Shown here piece after piece: positions 47,678 through 58,743 of a stretch of DNA of 64,000 nucleotides. The DNA is taken from contig JAADJZ010000004.1 in assembly GCA_011032825.1 (NCBI GenBank), forward strand, positions 62,001-126,000, written 5' to 3'. The notes below the pieces were generated by a model. That model saw only the letters and a list, made by a program, of their open reading frames with translations. It searched no databases and was not told the origin of the DNA. A program made the position numbers and the translations under genes. The stretch is from Massariosphaeria phaeospora (lineage: Eukaryota; Ascomycota; Dothideomycetes; Pleosporales). The stretch's first letter is position 1. Every line of letters starts with the position of its first letter.

Positions 47678-50600
47678 TTATTTTTCTTTTTAAGAATATC
47701 GTTCTAATAGCTGTTCTACTATGCTATGCTAGTTTGTTTTGTGCTTTGTATCAAAAGTGCTGTTTTGTATAAAAGTAAGTTAACTTCGATTCTCGTCGTG
47801 TCGTAGCTTTCTCTTGTATTTTTTTAAGTTCTTAAGTTTAACTATGCTTAAGTCTTCGCTTTTTGTAAATTTATATTTCAAGTTAACTTGCTGTTGTTAC
47901 AATTAAGTTGCTCGAATTTGTAAAACTAGTTTAAAAATGCCTGCTCCTTGCGGCTGTTGTTCTAAAAAAAACCTAAAGTGCTTAGTTAATTTCTCGTTAG
48001 ATAAGTATGCTAAACGCTTTGAGTCTAGTGCGCTCTACAGTTTTGCTCTAACAAAAAAAAAGTAAGTAGCTTTTTAACAAAAGCGTTGCAACTTGCAACA
48101 TTAGCTTTTGCTAGCTAAACAACAAGTGCTGTTTGCGTAGATCTAAGCTACTTAGTTAGTGTTTGCAGCTAAGTTTCGTACTGCTACTCTTTAAGTAGAG
48201 CTTTCTATTGCTAAAATAAAAAAAAATTAGCGTTTTGCTAATAAGTAGGTTGCTATTGAGAAATTGAAAAAACTAAAAGCAGCGCAGTTTGGCGCTGTTG
48301 TTAATTTCAAAAGTACAACTTCTACTAATAGTCTTGTACTACTGCTATTAGAACTGTTCTTAGCTAACCTAGGCTAGTTACAAACTAACTCGTTTTTTCT
48401 CGCTTTTTTTTTTTTTTTTTCTGCTTTTTAAAAGAACTTGAATTCTTTGCTTTTAGATTTTGCTAGTAATATGTTCGCACTAGTTTCTTGCAGTTTGTAA
48501 AATTCTATATTAGTTTCTATGTATTCTAGCTTTTTAGCTATTTTTGCTATTTAACTAAGTATTTCTACTAACGTCTAAACTTTTGTAAGTTTTTAACTTC
48601 TTCGACTTTGTACTTTTTGTTTTTAAGTTTAATATTAGTTGCTACTTCGGCGTTTAGAGGTGCTGGTTTAAGAAGTAATTTGTAAAAAACTAGATGTATG
48701 CGCATGCTTGTAAAAAGCTATAGTTTAAATAATACAAGTTATCTAACTTTTAGGATTTTAAATAGTTCTATTTGAAAGTTGTTTAATTTTTTGCATAGTT
48801 GTTTAGTTTTTAGATTTTTTTGTAAGAGAAAAACTCTATTCTCTTTTTTAAAAGTTAGTTTTTTAAGCTTTTTTTTGTTTGCTAACTTAGCTGTCGTAAG
48901 ATTTCTTTAGGCGATTCGTTAGCTTAATTCGTCGTGTAGTTTTTGCATTTTAAAAGCTTTATCTTTCGCTGCTAGCGAAATGCTTTCAATATCTTTTAGA
49001 TTTTAATAAGCTACTAGCTTATATCTATAATTTGCGTAGTATAGCGAGTGTTTTATAGTTGTAAACCTCGTACTATTGTAAGCTAATTGTAAGAAGTTTA
49101 ATCTAGTTGTTTTGCAACTTGTTAGCGTACATTCGTAGGTACTATTTTAGCGTTTAGTTTGTTTGCTTTGTCTAGCTGTTTGTTTGTAGGTAAAAGCTAG
49201 TTAATAGCTTCTTTGCAACTTCTAACTAGGCTAAGAACGTATTCTAAAACTTTAATATAAACAGCTTGTTTTTATTAGTAATAAACTATTCTAGCAATTT
49301 GTAATTAGCAACGAGCGTTTTTGTAACTTCGTAAGCTATTTCTTTTGCTGTAATTAATTTTTCTGTTAGTACAAAATGTAATTCTTTAGTTAATTAATCT
49401 ACGATTACCAAGATTGAGTTGCATAGTCGTACTAATCTAGGTTTTAACAATTTTAAAAGCTTTACTATAAAGTTTGTTGTAACGCTAATCTATAATCGTG
49501 CGAGTAGTTCTAGTAGTTAAAGTAATTTGTAAAGCTTGTGTCTTTTAAGTTTGTTTTTAAAACAATTCAAATAGTTGCTTACTACTTTTTAAACTGTGTT
49601 TTGTACGTAGAGCATTAAGTACTCGTTCAAAATTCGTTAAACTATTTTGTTAATCTTTAAGTGTTTATATGCTTGTAAAGCATGTTATTTCTAAATAAGC
49701 TATATAGCTTAGGTATTGTTTGTAACTATCTATTTTTGCTAGTTGTTTTTGCTTTATTTTTAGTGCATTTTTTTTTTAATGCTTGTAACTTTAGCTATTT
49801 TAGCTAATCGTAGTTAGTTGTATTTGAGAGTTTTGTTTAAGTTCCGTTGTAATACTAGATTGTGCGTAACTAGTTTGTTAGTTTTTATAAAATCTAATTT
49901 TCGACTAAGCGCGTTCGTAGCTCTATTGTTAGTGTCTTTGCGATAGTAAATTTTAATGTCGTAATCTACTATAAATTCAGCCTATTTAACTTGTTGTCTA
50001 TTTAATTTCTTAGTTGTAGTAAAGCTAGTAAGGTTCTAGTAGTTTAAGTACACTTGTACTTTATGCCTTGCTCTTTTAAGCTGCGCTTTTTATTATCTAA
50101 AAGCGTTTATTATTGCTAATAGCTTTTTGTTGTAAACATTGTAGTTGAGTTCTACTCTTAAGAACTTTCTAGAATAGTAAAACACTAGTTTTTATTTTTT
50201 ATTTTTGCATTGTTGTAAGAGTATTGCTTCTAATGCGTAGTCTAAGGCATTAGTTTTTACTTAAGTTTTTTTTAAGTCGTGCATCTATAGCATTAGTGCT
50301 GTAATAAACTTTTTTTAAGTTCTTAAAACGCTTGTTCTTGTATTTTTGTTTATTTAAACTTTTTATTTTTTTTAGTAACTTCTAAGAGTAGTGTCGTAGT
50401 TTTAAAGTAATTCTTAATAAACTTTTAATAAAAGTTAGCAAATTTTAAAAAGAACTGCACTTTTTTTACTATTTTAGGAGTTAGCTACTTTTGTATAGTC
50501 TAGATCTTCTTTAAGTCTATTAACACACTTTTTCTTGAAATAATAAATTTTAAATAGCTAGTTTTTGTAACGTGGAATTTACACTTTTTTAAGTAAAATA

Positions 50601-53600
50601 GTAGCTAGTACTGCTTTATCTTTCGTAGCACTTTTTTAACATGTTTTTAATGTTTTTTAAACGTTTCTTTAGAGTTTATTAATACGTTGTCTGTGTATGC
50701 TATAACAAAAATGTCTAAGTATTTGTATAGTGCCTTGTTAATTAGAGCCTAAAATATAGCTAGAGTATTAGTTAATTTGAATAGTATAACTTAGTATACG
50801 CTAGCGAATAAGTAGAGAGTACCTATTAATAAGTATAAGTTGAGTTATAAGTCGCACAAACCTTAGGTTAAAGTTAAGTTAGAGTTAACCTAGCGTAGGT
50901 AGAAGTTGAGTTAGAGTAGTCAAAGCTCTAGGTTAAGAGTTAAGTTAGAGTTACCTAAATAGTTAAGAAACTGTAATAAATAAATGTAATAAATATACAT
51001 AAAAAACTTAATGTTAATATAGGTTGTAAATATTATGTAAGACCTAACTACAACTCTAAGCTTTAACTACTTTAACTTAACTTCAACTTAAGCTGCTTAG
51101 TAACTAGCGCGGGTTAAAGCTAGAGTTGAGTTGAAGTCTAACGTAAGCTAACTCAACTCTAACTCAACCTTTACTTATTTACTAGCTTAACTTAGTACTT
51201 ATAAAGTCTGTATTGTATTTTGAAAGCTGTTAACTATTCGTGCTCTTTTGCAATTTTAATGCGATAGTATCCGTTTCGTACGTTAAGTTTTGTAATTTAT
51301 TTTACTTTTTAAAGTTAATTTATAAGCTTTTAAATAAGTGGTAGTAGGTATTTGTTTTTTTGTGTAACGTTGTTAAGCTGTTGATAGTCTACGCATAGTT
51401 TCAATTTTTCGTTTTTCTTTAGTACAAATAATATTGGCGACGCTATTAAGCTTTCGCTTAGTTGTATGTATTCTTGTTAGATATTTCTTTAAATGTATGT
51501 TTTTAATTTCTTTTGCTAGTTATAAGTTAGAGGATACATTAGTTCTAGTTGCAGTTTTGTTCTCTTCTTAAGAATAATTTTGTAATTCTATTTTTAGTAG
51601 TTTGCTAGGTTGTGCTTTTTTTTTTTTTTTTAAAAAGCTTTTAAACTCTGTTTAGTATTTAGTAGAGAAGTTTTTAAACTTCTTTTTTTGTTCTTTAAAA
51701 AAGTTAGATAGCGGTTTGCTTGTTTTTAAAAGCGCAACTTGTTGTATTGCTAAGAGTTTTTTTTACAGATTCTCGCGATCTTGTAAAGTAAAATTAAACT
51801 AATTCTTTTGTTCTTAGGTAAGCTCTAAATTGTTGATTTATTTTGTAATACTATAGCAACTTTCTTTTTAAGCCTTCGGCTGCGTATTGTTTCGTTTTTT
51901 TAATTAATATTAAAGTTGTGTTTTTGTAGCTAGTTGTACCTAATATACATGTCAAAACTTTTAAAGTTTATAATATTAATACGCTGTTAATGCTTAATGC
52001 TCGCAACTTTCAACTTAACTTTCTAAGTTTCTAGGTTAATTAAACTATTTCTATATTCTAGTAGTTGTTCGTTAGCTAACACTATTTGTATTAGTTAATT
52101 TTTAACTTAGTAAAGTATTCTATTTTTTTTTACTTATTCTAAAGAGACTAATGTTTAAGCAGCTTTACTATTAAGTAGTGTAGTAAGCTTTTAGCTTGCA
52201 ACTTTTGCTTTTACTTTTATGTAATTTTGTTTTAGTTGCGTTTTTTGTACGCTTTGTACGGTTGTGCTAAAAGCACTTATACTATTCTAACTATAAGTTT
52301 AGTAGCCTGCTAGTTTTTTGCTAAAAAAGCTTTTAAAGCTTGTTTTTTTAAAATATTTTATTGCTCGTAGTAGTTGCATTTGTTAGCAAAGCATTTTTAA
52401 AGCTTTGAAAACTTGTCGTAGTTTTAGTTTTTAAGATTTTATTTTATTGCGTTTTTTTATAGCTTATAGATAGTGCATTTTGTAGTGCAAAAAAAGCTAA
52501 CGTGCTTTTTTACACGTGTTGTAGTTCTTTGCGCAGAATTCATTGTTGCATTTTAAGTAGTCTTTGTTTTTTAAACTTATAAGCTACTATTCTGTAATAT
52601 GCTTGCATAACTAGTGTATTTAACATTTTTTATTATAACACTATGCTTATTCGCGGTTACTACTATAGTTTTTAAACTAGTTGTTGTAGTTATGTACGTA
52701 ACATTTTGTTACTATACATTCGCTGTCTTTAAGTAAAACGTATAATAGTAATTTTAGTTATTGTTAAGCAAGAATTTTGTTGTTTGCGTAGTATACACAG
52801 TTTTTTTTGTTGTACTAGTGCTAAAGTAGGTTTTTGTAATTATCTTAATTAGCAAACTGTATTTTCTTTTTTGTTAGCTTTTGTTATGCTATTGCTGCGT
52901 TTGCAACTTTCTATTTTTATAGTCTTTTAATTTAAAGCGTATAAAACTTGTTTTTGCAATACTAGACAATGTAGATTCTTTAGCTACATATCTAGCATTC
53001 GTAGTTTTATAGCTATTTGTTAATTTTTAGAACTTGTAAAGTTAATAGTTTTTTGTTGTTTTTATTTGTTAGCTTTGTAACGTTCTTAAAACTTTCTATT
53101 TAGATTCAATTGTTTTTTAAATTTTTAGAGTTTTTTGAGTATAGTGTAGCTACTTGCTGTAGTTAAACTATAGCAATAGTAGCAGCTTGTGCGCTTGCTA
53201 CTTTTTGTTGTATTTCTAAGCAATTTTTACAAAAGTGTTTATTTTTACTATATTAAAAACATACTTTGTTGTTGTAACGCTTTTAGCGTTTTTTTTAAAC
53301 AACTTGTTCTATAAGTATTGCTTTGTTAAAGTAGCATTTTTCTTGTTAAATAGCTTTTGTAGTAGTTTGTTGTTTTAAACTCGTTCTACGCTGTTGATAT
53401 TTATTAAGTTATAGTAATAAGTTTTTTTAATCGTTGCTACTAGGCGTATATATAGTTTAATAGTAAACTTACGTTTTTACTATCGTTGCTATAGTTAGTT
53501 GTTAATTTATACTACAGTTTCAATTAACTTTCTAAGTTTTTTAAGTTTTTTGTTTTAACTAATTTTATTTTTTACATATTTTTTTAACTTTGCGTAGTAG

Positions 53601-54220
53601 AACTTGCATAAGCTGCGTTTTTCTACGTTGTTTACTTTAGCCTAAATGTTTTTAAACTTAATTGTGTATTTACCTGCAGATTTTTTTTGTTGTAGTAGTT
53701 TAAGTTTGTTTATTGCTTATTAAGTTTCGTTTACTTTCTTGTAAATCGTATAGAGCTCTTTTTTAAACAACTTTTAGTTTTCAAAAATACGTTGCGTGTT
53801 TTGCTTTATTTTTTGCTTGCTATTGCTCTTAACATAGTTGTTTGCGTGTAGCTAAAACTATTCTGCTACGTTATTTTTTATATGCATTTTAGCTGCGAAA
53901 ATCTTGTTTTGCTTTGTTAAAAAGCTTGTTGCATAATAACGGCAGTATAAGTTGATATTTGTAAAAAATAATTGTAACGTTTTTTTTTTTTTGCTATATT
54001 TCTCTAGAAATAGTGCTTTCGCGGCACTACTAGTTTTTTACCTCTTTAAAATTGCAACTAGTTTTAACAGTTCGCTAATTTGCTCGCTTATTAATTTAAT
54101 CTAGTTAGCTTGCTTTGCTAGTACCGTTGCTGCGGTGCGTGTTAGTACTTCGGCACTACTACTACCTAAGCTTGCTAAAGTTGTTATATTGTTTTAGTTC
54201 TAAACCTAAAGTAGTTAAAG
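47678..54220 (-). pseudogene. G1b gag-pol internal region (degenerate)
   Basis: Same layout as G1a: from right to left Gag with eroded CCHC knuckle (about 53215-53265), protease region, RT around 50690 interrupted by MITE M2 (50797-51189), RNase H, integrase (about 49100-49450) and a 3' region without recognised domain (47678-49060). Catalytic positions show Asp to Asn and Leu changes. No frame longer than a few dozen codons persists. Confidence 0.8.
50797..51189. mobile_element. hAT-like MITE copy M2 (393 bp), inverted to M1
   Basis: Starts TACGCTAGCGAATAAGTAG and ends TTACTAGCTTA, flanked by the perfect 8-bp repeat ACTTAGTA (50789-50796, 51190-51197). Exactly the same length as M1. Removing it restores the G1 RT sequence as in G1a. 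Confidence 0.9.
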
Positions 54221-54723
54221 TGTTATTAAAAGTATTTTCTTACTAAAGGTAACTGTTATTAGACTTAGAAATTTTACCTAAGAAATTGTTCTATGTTTAA
54301 AAAGCTTAATAACAACAAAAGAAAACAATCTTAATTCTATTTTAAATAGAATAACAAAGTAACAATTTGTTTTTTATAGATTTAATCTATGTATAAAATG
54401 TACTTAAAAAAGCTAACTACAAAGAATTCAAATTGTAAAAAAAATTCTACTAATTTATATAGTTCTATAATTCTTTGCTAAAAGCGTTTTACTTAGTTCG
54501 CTTAGTGTGCTTAGTTGCTAAGCGCTTTAGGCTAGCTAAGCGCTTGTTACTTAGTATACTTAGTTTACTAAAGTTCTAATCGCACTAATTACTATTACGT
54601 AACTGCTAACTTAATTCTGCTTCGCGCATTACTATACTTTTGTCTTGCAAACTTGTAAGCTTTAACAACTTTTTTGCGTTGTTGCTTAGTTTACAATACC
54701 TAGTATTGTTTTTGTTTGTAACA
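54221..54723 (-). repeat. G1b 5' LTR
   Basis: 503 bp, starts TGTTATTAAAAG and ends TTTGTAACA on the plus strand; ACAAC follows at 54724-54728. Confidence 0.92.
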
Positions 54724-54728
54724 ACAAC

Positions 54729-55451
54729 GCAGTAAACTTTTTCTTCGCTTTAAGCTTTTTCTTAAGCTAGTATTTAGCTTACCGATTTTTTGCACTAGCA
54801 TTTGCAATAGCTTTTTCTTTAGCACTTAAGTAAGCTATTTGATTTCTTTAAGTAGTTGCGCAAGAAAAATTGCTTAATTAACTTTTAAATAGTAGCTTGT
54901 AATGTATATAGCGCTTTTTTTGTAATTTAACGCAACTGCAATTTGCTAGTAGGCTAAAAACTTTGTGCTTTTTAAACTTAAAGCTTTAAATTTGTTAGCA
55001 AATGCTGTAATAAACATTTTTAATAATTACATTTGTAAGCGCTTTTTACTTTGCTAGCTTAAACTTAGTTAAAACTTTAATTTTGTAAAGCAAAAGCAAC
55101 TTATTATTAAGCTCGTAGTTTATTTTGTTGTTAAGCTTTTGCTTAATTGCGGCAATTGTATTTGTAATAAATGTAAGTAATAATAAAGCTAGTTGTAGTA
55201 CATAAGTAAGTAAAAGTAGAAAATAAAGTAGCAAAAAGTTAAGTAGTAGATTTACAAGCTAGATTTTGTGTAGAGTAGCTTATGCGCTGCTGCAAAAGCT
55301 ATAGCTTTAGCTAGCGCTTTGCTACTAGCTACTTAAAATACGCACTTTTACTATAGCTTCTGCAGCTTCTTTACCTACTATAATTATTACAAATAATTAT
55401 TACAACTTTTTACTCTTTATACTACACTTACTACGAAGCAATTTTTTCGCA
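54729..55451. other. Unassigned degenerate DNA upstream of the histone H3 relic
   Basis: About 720 bp of AT-rich sequence. A minus-strand open stretch at 55046-55234 encodes a Leu-rich peptide I cannot assign. No similarity to H4, H2A or H2B was convincing. It may be the former upstream region of the H3-like gene or a divergent neighbour. Confidence 0.4.
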
Positions 55452-57826
55452 ATAGCTCGCACTAAGCAAACTAACTACTACTACTTTGCTACTAGTAGCA
55501 AGGCTTTGCAAAAGCTTTTTGCAGTAAAAGTAGCTTGCAAATCTAGCAATTTGTACAAGAATAAAAAGAAACTAACAATAGATAGTATAAAAAAGCTTTA
55601 CTACTAAAAGCAAAAAAGTAAGTTATTATAGTAGTTAATTACAGCTTAATTTCTAACAACATGTAGCTATTGCGTTACGCGAAATTCAACAATACTAAAA
55701 ATTAACTAAGCTTTTTATGCGCAAACTACTATTTAGTTAACTAGTTTGCAAAATTGCGCAAAAGTTTAAGCCTAATCTACGCTTTTAAGCTAGTGCAATT
55801 AAAGCTATACAAAAAGTAACAAAAGCTTTTTTAATTAGCATTTTTAAAAGTATAGCTTTCTACTTGTTGCTAAGTGCAAAGCTAACTTTAACAAATACTA
55901 ATATTAACGCTATATACGCAAAATAAGTAATGTAGATTTCTAGCAAGTTGCTTACCTAAGCGAGTTGCTTACTTGCGCCAAGCTTTTTTTTTACTACTTA
56001 CTTTTTTCTTTTACTACTTTCTCTCTAGCACTTAGTATAAGTTAAAATAACTTAAATAACTTAGAATTAACTGCTGCATTTAACTTACACGTGCGTTTAT
56101 TGTGCTCTAGCTCGCTGCAGCGTTTACAGCGTTTTAAAAGCTAGCTACTCTAATTACTAGCATTACTACAAACTTTTTTCTTTGCTTTTTTGTATTACTG
56201 CGCGCTTTAAACGCTCTAAGAGCTATTAAGCGTACGCTTTTTTAACTGTAAAAGTACTTTTCTACTGCATACGCTTTTTTTTGTGCAACTTTTGTTGTAA
56301 AAAAACTTTGTTAGCAGTTTAAAGTTTAGCAACTTAGTTGCGTAGTAGCAGAATAGAAGCTGTTGCATACTTAGCGCCTTTAGAAAGCTTTGCAAAAGCA
56401 TTAACTATTAAAGTAAAAAAGCTATTTACATGCTTTTAAATTTTTATTTAAATTAGCGTTAATTGTAACCTAAATTTTAGAGTATTGCTTAAAGTTTGAA
56501 ACTGCTAGGAACTGTTCTCTACGGTAGGTAACAGTAGAGTGCAAAGTTGCACGTTAAGCTTCAAAATTACTACTTTTAAGTTAAATAAAACTAATCTAGC
56601 ACTTTAAAAGCTTTTTTTGATATTGCTTTTTATAACAAAAGCGTTGTAAGCGCTAATAAAGCATAGCAGAAACTTAAGTTTAGTAATGTAGTTAATTTAG
56701 TTGCGCATTAAATTTTTAGCTTAGCAGCTGTACGCCTTTTTTAAAAGCGCAAAACAGCTAACATTAAAAAGCTACAAAAAGTGCAACAAGTAAAAAAGCA
56801 TGCGAAAAGTAATAATACTGTTATCCTTGTAGTACTGCTAAAAGAAAAGCGAGTTATAGCTTTTATAGCTATTAATAAAAAGTAAACATATTATTTTAAT
56901 AGTATGTTTCTTTGTATAGGCGTTAAAGTGCTTTAACTACTTTAAACTTAGCTTATTGTTTGTTTAGCTATTTTTAGAAACTGCAATAATCTAGTTGTAA
57001 AATAAGCTATTTTTTTTGTACTAAGCAGAAAAGTAGTTCTTGCTTTAAAAATAATAAAGAGTAAAATAGTTTCTTTTATTGCGTTAACGCTTTGTACTAC
57101 TGTTATCTACTTTTTGTTACTTTACTACACTATTTTCGGCTATTTTTAACGCTCTAAGCTTGTAATTACTATACCTATTAAAATCTAGCTTATTATAAAA
57201 CGCGTTTTATTAAAGTTGTAAGTATTTTTGTTTACTACGCTGTACTTAGCTTTTATATTTGCTACAAGCTTAAAATCTTTACAAAAAGCTTTTTTATAGT
57301 TGTACTTTTAATTAAATTTAATCTAAAGCTTAGAGTAACGCTTAATAAACAACGTAACCTAGTTTTTTTTAACTAGTAGCTAGCCTTGCGCTGCAAGTAG
57401 TAGGTTTGCTTTATTCTTTAACTTAGTAAGTCTAAGTAAAAAGCTTTGCGCGTTAAAGTTAATAGTATACTTTTTAATTACTGTGTTTTTTGTTAAACAA
57501 AGCTTTATTAAGTTAAGTATACAATTGCGTTGTAAAAGTTTTTAAGCAAGCTAATTGCTTAGTGTTTTTTAAAAAACGTTGTAGATTAATGCAGCGCGTT
57601 GCTAAAAAAGTATTGCGTTGCGTTAAATAGTTTAAATTGCAAGTTATATTTAGCTTTTGTTTAAAGCGCGTAGCGCGTTGTGTAGTTAAAGTATTGCGTA
57701 GTAAAAAAAAAAAAGTAGGTATTAGTAAAAAGCTTAGCGCAAGTAAGTAAGTCGCTTAGGTAAGCAACTCGCTAGAAATCTACGCTAACAATTAACACGA
57801 AAAACATAAATTTAGCAAAAAAATAC
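55452..57826 (+). pseudogene. Decayed histone H3-like gene, split by pogo D3
   Basis: The start codon position reads ATA (55452), followed by ARTKQT exactly as in histone H3. The tail continues TSSKALQK-FAVKVACKS (compare H3 TGGKAPRKQLASKAARKS) and IKKLYY (VKKPHR). A 49-nt intron candidate (55618-55666; GTAAGT, TTCTAAC, TAG) splits the Thr codon before IALREIQQY. The fold continues KIAQKFKPNLRF, SAIKAIQKVTKAFLISIF; a second intron candidate (55850-55894) has a lost acceptor AG. NTNINAIYAK then joins, across D3, VTINTKNINLAKK at 57788-57826. Loop 1 length is that of canonical H3, not centromeric H3. The tail has extra residues after ARTKQT and after CKS. Stops at 55605, 55695, 55737 and 55786 show it is dead. 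Confidence 0.82.
55930..57785 (-). mobile_element. Fot1/pogo-type transposon copy D3, inserted in the H3 relic
   Basis: TIRs ATGTAGATTTCTAGCAAG at 55930 (second base decayed) and its inverse at 57785; TA at 55928-55929 and 57786-57787. Minus-strand transposase with C-terminal CCHC region near 56060-56120 and SYNS-like segment near 56830-56880. Removing it with one TA restores the H3 reading across the Val codon of the VTI motif. Confidence 0.87.
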
Positions 57827-58353
57827 TACAAAAAGTACAAAAAGAGTTTGTAGCAAATATAAAAGCTAAAGTTTAGTTGCTACTTGTTCTAGCGGTATAA
57901 AGCTATAATAATTTTGAATTTTTTAGTAATACCTAGCGTAGACGTTGCTCTATACTTAGCTATTAAAATAGAACTAATTCTACGCTGTAATAACAATTTG
58001 TAATAAACTTAAGCAACTTGTACTTTGCTAACGTTAAAATATAGCATATAAACTCTAAATATAACAACTTAACTATAACTTAACTATAACCTAAAGCATA
58101 TGCGAGATAACTTAACTTTAACTTAATATTTATGTAACTTAACTTAACTATAACTTTGTACTAGCGTTAAAAGATTAAGTATATAAGTAGAGTTAAGTTA
58201 GAGTTATAAAAAAGCAACTTAACTTTAACTTAACTTCTACTTATTTACTAGCCTACGCTAGGTTAACTTTAACTTAACTTTAACTTAAAGTCTATGCAGC
58301 TTATAACCTAACTTATATTTATTAATAAGTACTTTCTACCTATTCGCTAGCGT
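57827..58353. mobile_element. Degenerate DNA ending in a rearranged hAT-like MITE (M4)
   Basis: The last 100 or so bases (about 58252-58353: CTACGCTAGGTTAAC to TTCGCTAGCGTA) match the right end of M1. Immediately left is an inverted copy of the MITE left end (ACTTCTACTTATTTACTAGC), so this copy is chimeric rather than simply truncated. Left of about 58050 I see nothing recognisable. Confidence 0.55.
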
Positions 58354-58743
58354 AAGTACAATAATAGTAAGTTAACAACTTTGCTTGCTTTAAAAGTAAA
58401 CTTGCTACTAAACAACTTTGCAAAGTTACTAAAATTGCTAACAAATACAAGCAATTACTACTTATAATTAAAAACTATAGTAGCAAGTACTACAAGCGCG
58501 TAGCAACTAACGTACTTGCTTAGCGTAGCGTAACGCAATAAGTACACGCGCATAACAACTATAGCTACAATACTAAAGCTACAAGTAAACTAAAGTATAT
58601 ACTACGCCTAAGTAGCTTTAAGTATTACAAAAATAGTATAACAATAGATTTAACGCTTGCTTGTAAAGTAGCTAGCTAGGTGCGCTGTCTAGTTAATTTG
58701 TATAGTTATAGCAAATAAAATTGCAAATAAAAACTATAGCAAC

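Larger units (their letters stand above)
47175..54723 (-). mobile_element. Ty3/gypsy element G1b, complete with LTRs and target duplication
   Basis: Two 503-bp LTRs (47175-47677 and 54221-54723) are flanked by the perfect repeat ACAAC (47170-47174 and 54724-54728). The internal DNA parallels G1a throughout: integrase near 49250-49450, RT near 50690 (AYTDNVLI, YLDD eroded), Gag knuckle near 53215-53265 (C-x2-Y-x4-H-x4-C). It is more AT-rich than G1a and hosts MITE M2 in the RT region. Without M2 it is about 7.15 kb, matching G1a without its guest. Confidence 0.93.

Noticed and set aside
55046..55234. 62-codon Leu-rich minus-strand frame as a gene
   Set aside because: No domain or homology seen; AT-rich codons alone can keep such a frame open.
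54729..55451. Divergent H4, H2A or H2B partner of the H3 relic
   Set aside because: Core histone pairs are often divergent, but I found no convincing H4, H2A or H2B alignment on either strand.
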